This document shows, piece after piece, positions 5,953 through 7,810 of a DNA stretch of 7,810 bases. Both the position numbers and the translations under genes were made by a program. The notes beneath the pieces are model-generated. The model saw only the letters and a list, made by a program, of their open reading frames with translations. It was not told where the DNA came from and ran no database searches. Each line of letters starts with the position of its first letter. Positions within the stretch are counted from its first letter, which is position 1. The stretch is from a bacterium UBP6_UBA1196 (GTDB lineage Bacteria > UBP6 > UBA1177): the NCBI GenBank assembly GCA_002310035.1, contig DBYC01000086.1, forward strand, positions 4,850 to 12,659, written 5' to 3'.

Positions 5953-6866
5953 AAAGCAATGTTATAATTCGCGATAAAAATCAAACGAAAATCGACATCA
6001 AAAGTAAAATTTTAGTCATTCGGGGTCAGCATGTGATGATTGACCGTGACTTGGCTGAGCTTTACGGCGTTGAGACAAAAAGATTGAATGAGCAAGTGCG
6101 CAGAAATATTGAAAGATTTCCTTCAAATTTTATGTTTCAGCTAACAAGAGAAGAGCAGATTCAAGCGGAAAGATTTTTAAGGTCGCAAATTGCGACCTTA
6201 GAAATTGAGAATGAGGATTTAAGAGGAAGACACTCAAAATATCTCTCTTATGCCTTTACGGAACAGGGTGTGGCAATGCTTTCCGCTGTTCTTAAAAGCG
6301 ATACAGCCGTGCAGACAAGCATTATGATTATGGAGGCTTTTGTCGCTTTGCGTCATTTTTTACAGAATAACTCAAGAATTTTTAGTGAAATTGATTATTT
6401 AAAAAGGCATGCGATTGAATCCGACAGAAAAATCGACGAACTTTTCGACAAAATGGACAGATACAAAATCGAGGACAAGCAGGGCATATTTTTTCAAGGT
6501 CAGATTTTTGATGCTTACGCCAAATTCGAATCTTTTATCGCCGAAGCTGAAAAAGAAATTGTGCTGATTGATAACTATGTCGATTTAACGGTTCTTGAAC
6601 GTTTTGCGAAGAAGAAAAACGGTGTGAAAGTCACAATTTACACTTGTCCAAAGACTAAAATATCATCTCTGGACATTCAAAAATTCAACGAACAGTATCC
6701 AACCCTTGTTCTGAAAACTACAGAAAAGATCCACGATCGGTTTTTGATAATTGATAACAAAATTCTTTACCACATCGGTGCATCACTTAAAGATTTGGGC
6801 AAAAAGTGCTTTGCTTTCGAAATCTTGGATTCATCGTGGATTGCTGAAATTATGCGGATTTTGTGA
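5949..6866 (+). CDS. ORF6N-domain protein with C-terminal PLD-like region
   Basis: Predicted protein is 305 aa. Residues about 18-112 form an ORF6N domain, a KilA-N-related DNA-binding module known from phages and bacterial accessory regions; blocks seen are IRGQHVMIDRDLAELYGV, NIERFPSNFMFQL and YAFTEQGVAMLS. A charged helical, probably coiled-coil, linker follows (about 145-175). The C-terminal part (about 180-300) has IVLIDNYVD, a central VKVTIYT strand, IHDRFLIID (260-268) and HIGASLKDLGKK. It resembles a single phospholipase-D-like half-site in which HxK is replaced by H-D-R. An in-frame stop at 5943 makes ATG 5949 the first possible ATG. The gene is visibly more AT-rich than guaA or rpe, suggesting horizontal acquisition. 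It may be a regulator, nuclease-related or defence protein; the function is not known. It converges on rpe with a 26-nt gap lacking a convincing terminator. Confidence 0.9.
   Translation: MKSNVIIRDKNQTKIDIKSKILVIRGQHVMIDRDLAELYGVETKRLNEQVRRNIERFPSNFMFQLTREEQIQAERFLRSQIATLEIENEDLRGRHSKYLSYAFTEQGVAMLSAVLKSDTAVQTSIMIMEAFVALRHFLQNNSRIFSEIDYLKRHAIESDRKIDELFDKMDRYKIEDKQGIFFQGQIFDAYAKFESFIAEAEKEIVLIDNYVDLTVLERFAKKKNGVKVTIYTCPKTKISSLDIQKFNEQYPTLVLKTTEKIHDRFLIIDNKILYHIGASLKDLGKKCFAFEILDSSWIAEIMRIL
6178..6200. repeat. Perfect 23-bp palindrome inside the ORF6N coding region
   Basis: The left arm TAAGGTCGCAA (6178-6188) and right arm TTGCGACCTTA (6190-6200) are exact complements around one central A. 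The palindrome coincides with codons for L77-R-S-Q-I-A-T-L84 directly after the core ORF6N helix region. Codon choice (AGG TCG CAA ATT GCG ACC TTA) maximises the symmetry. A two-fold site of this length is typical of operators, so autoregulatory binding is possible. Confidence 0.8.
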
Positions 6867-6892
6867 GGTCTGCGCTCGTTTCATTTCCTGTT

Positions 6893-7546
6893 TTACAGAT
6901 TTTTCGCGTTTCTAACGAGTTCGGCGCGTTCTTCGAGCGGTTTGCCGAAAAAATACGAGCCCATGACGGCGATGTCGGCACCTGCTTTGATGACTTCAGG
7001 CAGGGTTTTCGCGTTCACGCCGCCGTCGACCGAAATTTCGTAGTTAAAGCTATATTTTTCTCGGATCTCGGCAACTTTTCTGATTTTTTCGGACGCGCTT
7101 TTTATGTATTCCTGGCCGCCGAAACCGGGATTTACGCTCATCACGAGGAAAAGGTCGCACAGATCGCCGACATAGGGGAGAAAATCAACCGCCGTGTGCG
7201 GATTTACAGAAATTCCCGCCTTGAGTCCGAGCCTTTTTATAAACTGCAGAGTGCGGTGAAGATGCTGCTCAGTCTCGGCGTGAACAGTGATCATTTCGCA
7301 TCCGGCATCGGCGAACTTCTGGATGAACTGCGTCGGATTCTCGATCATGAGATGCGCGTCAAAAGGAAGTTTGACGAGAGGACGGATCTGTTTGACTATC
7401 ATCGGACCGAACGTGATGTTCGGAACGAAATGGCCGTCCATGATGTCGAGATGGACAAGATCGGCGCCGCTTGTCTCGATTGAACGGATTTCTTCCTCAA
7501 GTTTTAAAAAGTCGGCTGAAAGGATCGAAGGAGCGATCTTTATCAT
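6893..7546 (-). CDS. rpe: Ribulose-phosphate 3-epimerase
   Basis: Rpe interconverts ribulose 5-phosphate and xylulose 5-phosphate in the pentose phosphate pathway. The 217-aa TIM barrel has normal family length. Visible signatures: APSILSADF (5-13), VHLDIMDGHFVPNITFG (31-47), FDAHLMIENP (62-71), VNPGFGGQ (138-145) and SVDGGV (172-177). The metal ligands are His32, Asp34, His65 and Asp174; Asp34 and Asp174 act as the acid-base pair. The phosphate loop is completed by G-G (175-176) and M-G-S (195-197). AGGAGA lies 4 nt upstream of ATG 7546. It appears monocistronic in this window, transcribed from a promoter that matches that of nadC. No defect seen. Confidence 0.98.
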   Translation of the reverse strand: MIKIAPSILSADFLKLEEEIRSIETSGADLVHLDIMDGHFVPNITFGPMIVKQIRPLVKLPFDAHLMIENPTQFIQKFADAGCEMITVHAETEQHLHRTLQFIKRLGLKAGISVNPHTAVDFLPYVGDLCDLFLVMSVNPGFGGQEYIKSASEKIRKVAEIREKYSFNYEISVDGGVNAKTLPEVIKAGADIAVMGSYFFGKPLEERAELVRNAKNL

Positions 7547-7547
7547 T

Positions 7548-7577
7548 TTATCTCCTAGAAAAGTTGTGAAAATTCAT
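7548..7577 (-). other. Nine-codon leader ORF upstream of rpe
   Basis: On the minus strand ATG at 7577 opens M-N-F-H-N-F-S-R-R and stops with TAA one base before the rpe ATG. It lies within the predicted rpe leader and covers the rpe ribosome site. It has no convincing ribosome site of its own, so chance is the default explanation. Confidence 0.2.
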
Positions 7578-7603
7578 TTGTTACAGCACGAAAACGCACA
7601 GGT

Positions 7604-7631
7604 TTTATATTCAAACAACAGGTAAAAGCAA
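7604..7631 (-). promoter_or_regulatory. Predicted rpe promoter
   Basis: On the minus strand TTGCTT (7631-7626), a 16-nt spacer and TATAAA (7609-7604). The organisation is identical to the nadC promoter, and GCGTTTTCGTG begins about 7 nt after the -10 at the expected transcription start. The leader would be about 50 nt. Confidence 0.65.
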
Positions 7632-7641
7632 GAAAGCAGCG

Positions 7642-7678
7642 GGACAATAGTTCAATGCCGGATAAATATGATTTGTCC
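7642..7678. repeat. Inverted repeat specific to island copy 2
   Basis: GGACAA (7642-7647) and TTGTCC (7673-7678) are exact complements separated by 25 nt. An outer GCAAGA/TCTTGC pair (7628-7633 and 7693-7698) could enclose it. The segment has no counterpart in the nadC-side island. It may be a small inserted module or an operator pair; the stem is short. Confidence 0.4.
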
Positions 7679-7733
7679 ATCGGGTTTTCTTGTCTTGCAG
7701 TTAAAGTATTAAATAAAATTTTTATAACAAAAT

Positions 7734-7761
7734 TTGATTTATTTATTAAAATTTCTATCTT
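7734..7761 (+). promoter_or_regulatory. Predicted promoter of the 3' partial gene
   Basis: TTGATT (7734-7739), 16 nt, TATCTT (7756-7761), each 4 of 6 to consensus. The position and spacing correspond to the ORF6N promoter in the other island, which raises its credibility. The leader to ATG 7793 would be about 25 nt. Confidence 0.45.
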
Positions 7762-7792
7762 GTTTGTCTGTGATTTTTTGATGGAGTTTGAA

Positions 7793-7810
7793 ATGGAAAA
7801 TGAAATAGTG
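7793..7810 (+). CDS. Start of an unidentified gene running off the window
   Basis: ATG 7793 reads M-E-N-E-I-V and continues past the window. GGAG at 7783-7786, 6 nt upstream, decides for this start over the in-frame ATG 7781, whose upstream is only T-rich. An in-frame ATG at 7655 also leads here without a stop, but it would lie upstream of the predicted promoter and across the shared island. Six codons are too few to assign a product. Confidence 0.55.

Larger units (their letters stand above)
7583..7788. repeat. Divergent promoter island, copy 2 (between rpe and the 3' partial gene)
   Basis: This is the homolog of 5724-5941 in a 246-nt intergenic region. Shared + strand blocks are ACAGCACGAAAACGC (7583-7597), TTTTATAT (7603-7610), GCAAGAAAGC (7628-7637), TTTTCTTGTCTTG near 7685-7697, TTGATT (7734), TTAAAATTT (7746-7754) and TTTTTTGAT (7774-7782). 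It lacks the GC-rich hairpin of copy 1 but has its own extra segment of about 30 nt with a GGACAA/TTGTCC inverted repeat. It holds predicted promoters in both directions. Confidence 0.75.

Noticed and set aside
6867..6898. Terminator between ORF6N and rpe (CTGT-TTT-ACAG followed by ATTTTT)
   Set aside because: The stem is only 4 bp and AT-rich; too weak to call.
6863..7483. Open frame of 206 codons on the + strand, opposite rpe, whose GTG start overlaps the ORF6N stop
   Set aside because: It lies wholly antisense to rpe, whose family motifs are all intact, and its product shows no recognisable domain. It is a by-product of rpe codon usage.
7655..7792. Upstream in-frame ATG 7655 extending the 3' partial gene by 46 codons
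   Set aside because: The frame is open but crosses the shared AT-rich promoter block, has no ribosome site, and would start upstream of the predicted promoter. The equivalent frame in the other island contains a stop.

Overview
The window carries five recognisable housekeeping or surface genes, one accessory gene and the first codons of another gene. The organism looks like a Gram-negative bacterium of moderate GC. Two lipoproteins combine thrombospondin-type-3 or Asp/Ser/Glu-rich stalks with von Willebrand factor A (vWA) domains, and one carries a short C-x5-D-C-x2-G-x2-C motif. I associate that style with Myxococcota/Bradymonadota-like 'deltaproteobacterial' lineages. This assignment is an inference from style, not from a marker-gene comparison.

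Layout. Positions 1-1161 (+) hold the 3' three quarters of guaA (GMP synthase), which converges on the next gene with a 10-nt gap. On the minus strand, reading from 5704 down to 1172, lie nadC (quinolinate phosphoribosyltransferase), an acidic-stalk vWA lipoprotein (21 nt after nadC) and a second vWA lipoprotein with a TSP3 stalk, which has its own likely promoter. After a 244-nt divergent intergenic island comes a + strand ORF6N-domain gene (5949-6866). It converges on rpe (ribulose-phosphate 3-epimerase, minus strand, 6893-7546). A second divergent island of 246 nt follows, and then a + strand gene that starts at about 7793 and leaves the window.

Main observations. (1) The two vWA lipoproteins are clear paralogs. 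The TSP3 one keeps a full metal-site (MIDAS) signature, while the acidic one has lost two of its residues (Ser to Tyr and Asp to Ser). They may therefore be a ligand-binding and a non-metal-binding pair on the cell surface. (2) The two intergenic islands upstream of nadC and rpe are homologous. They share blocks in the same order and spacing, with matching -35/-10 pairs on both strands and an identical 11-mer starting at the predicted +1 of nadC and rpe. Each island also carries its own different inverted-repeat insert. (3) The ORF6N gene contains a perfect 23-bp palindrome precisely over the codons for L-R-S-Q-I-A-T-L, a possible self-binding site.

No tRNA, rRNA, CRISPR array, riboswitch or insertion sequence was recognised. 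No gene-free stretch exceeds 300 bases.
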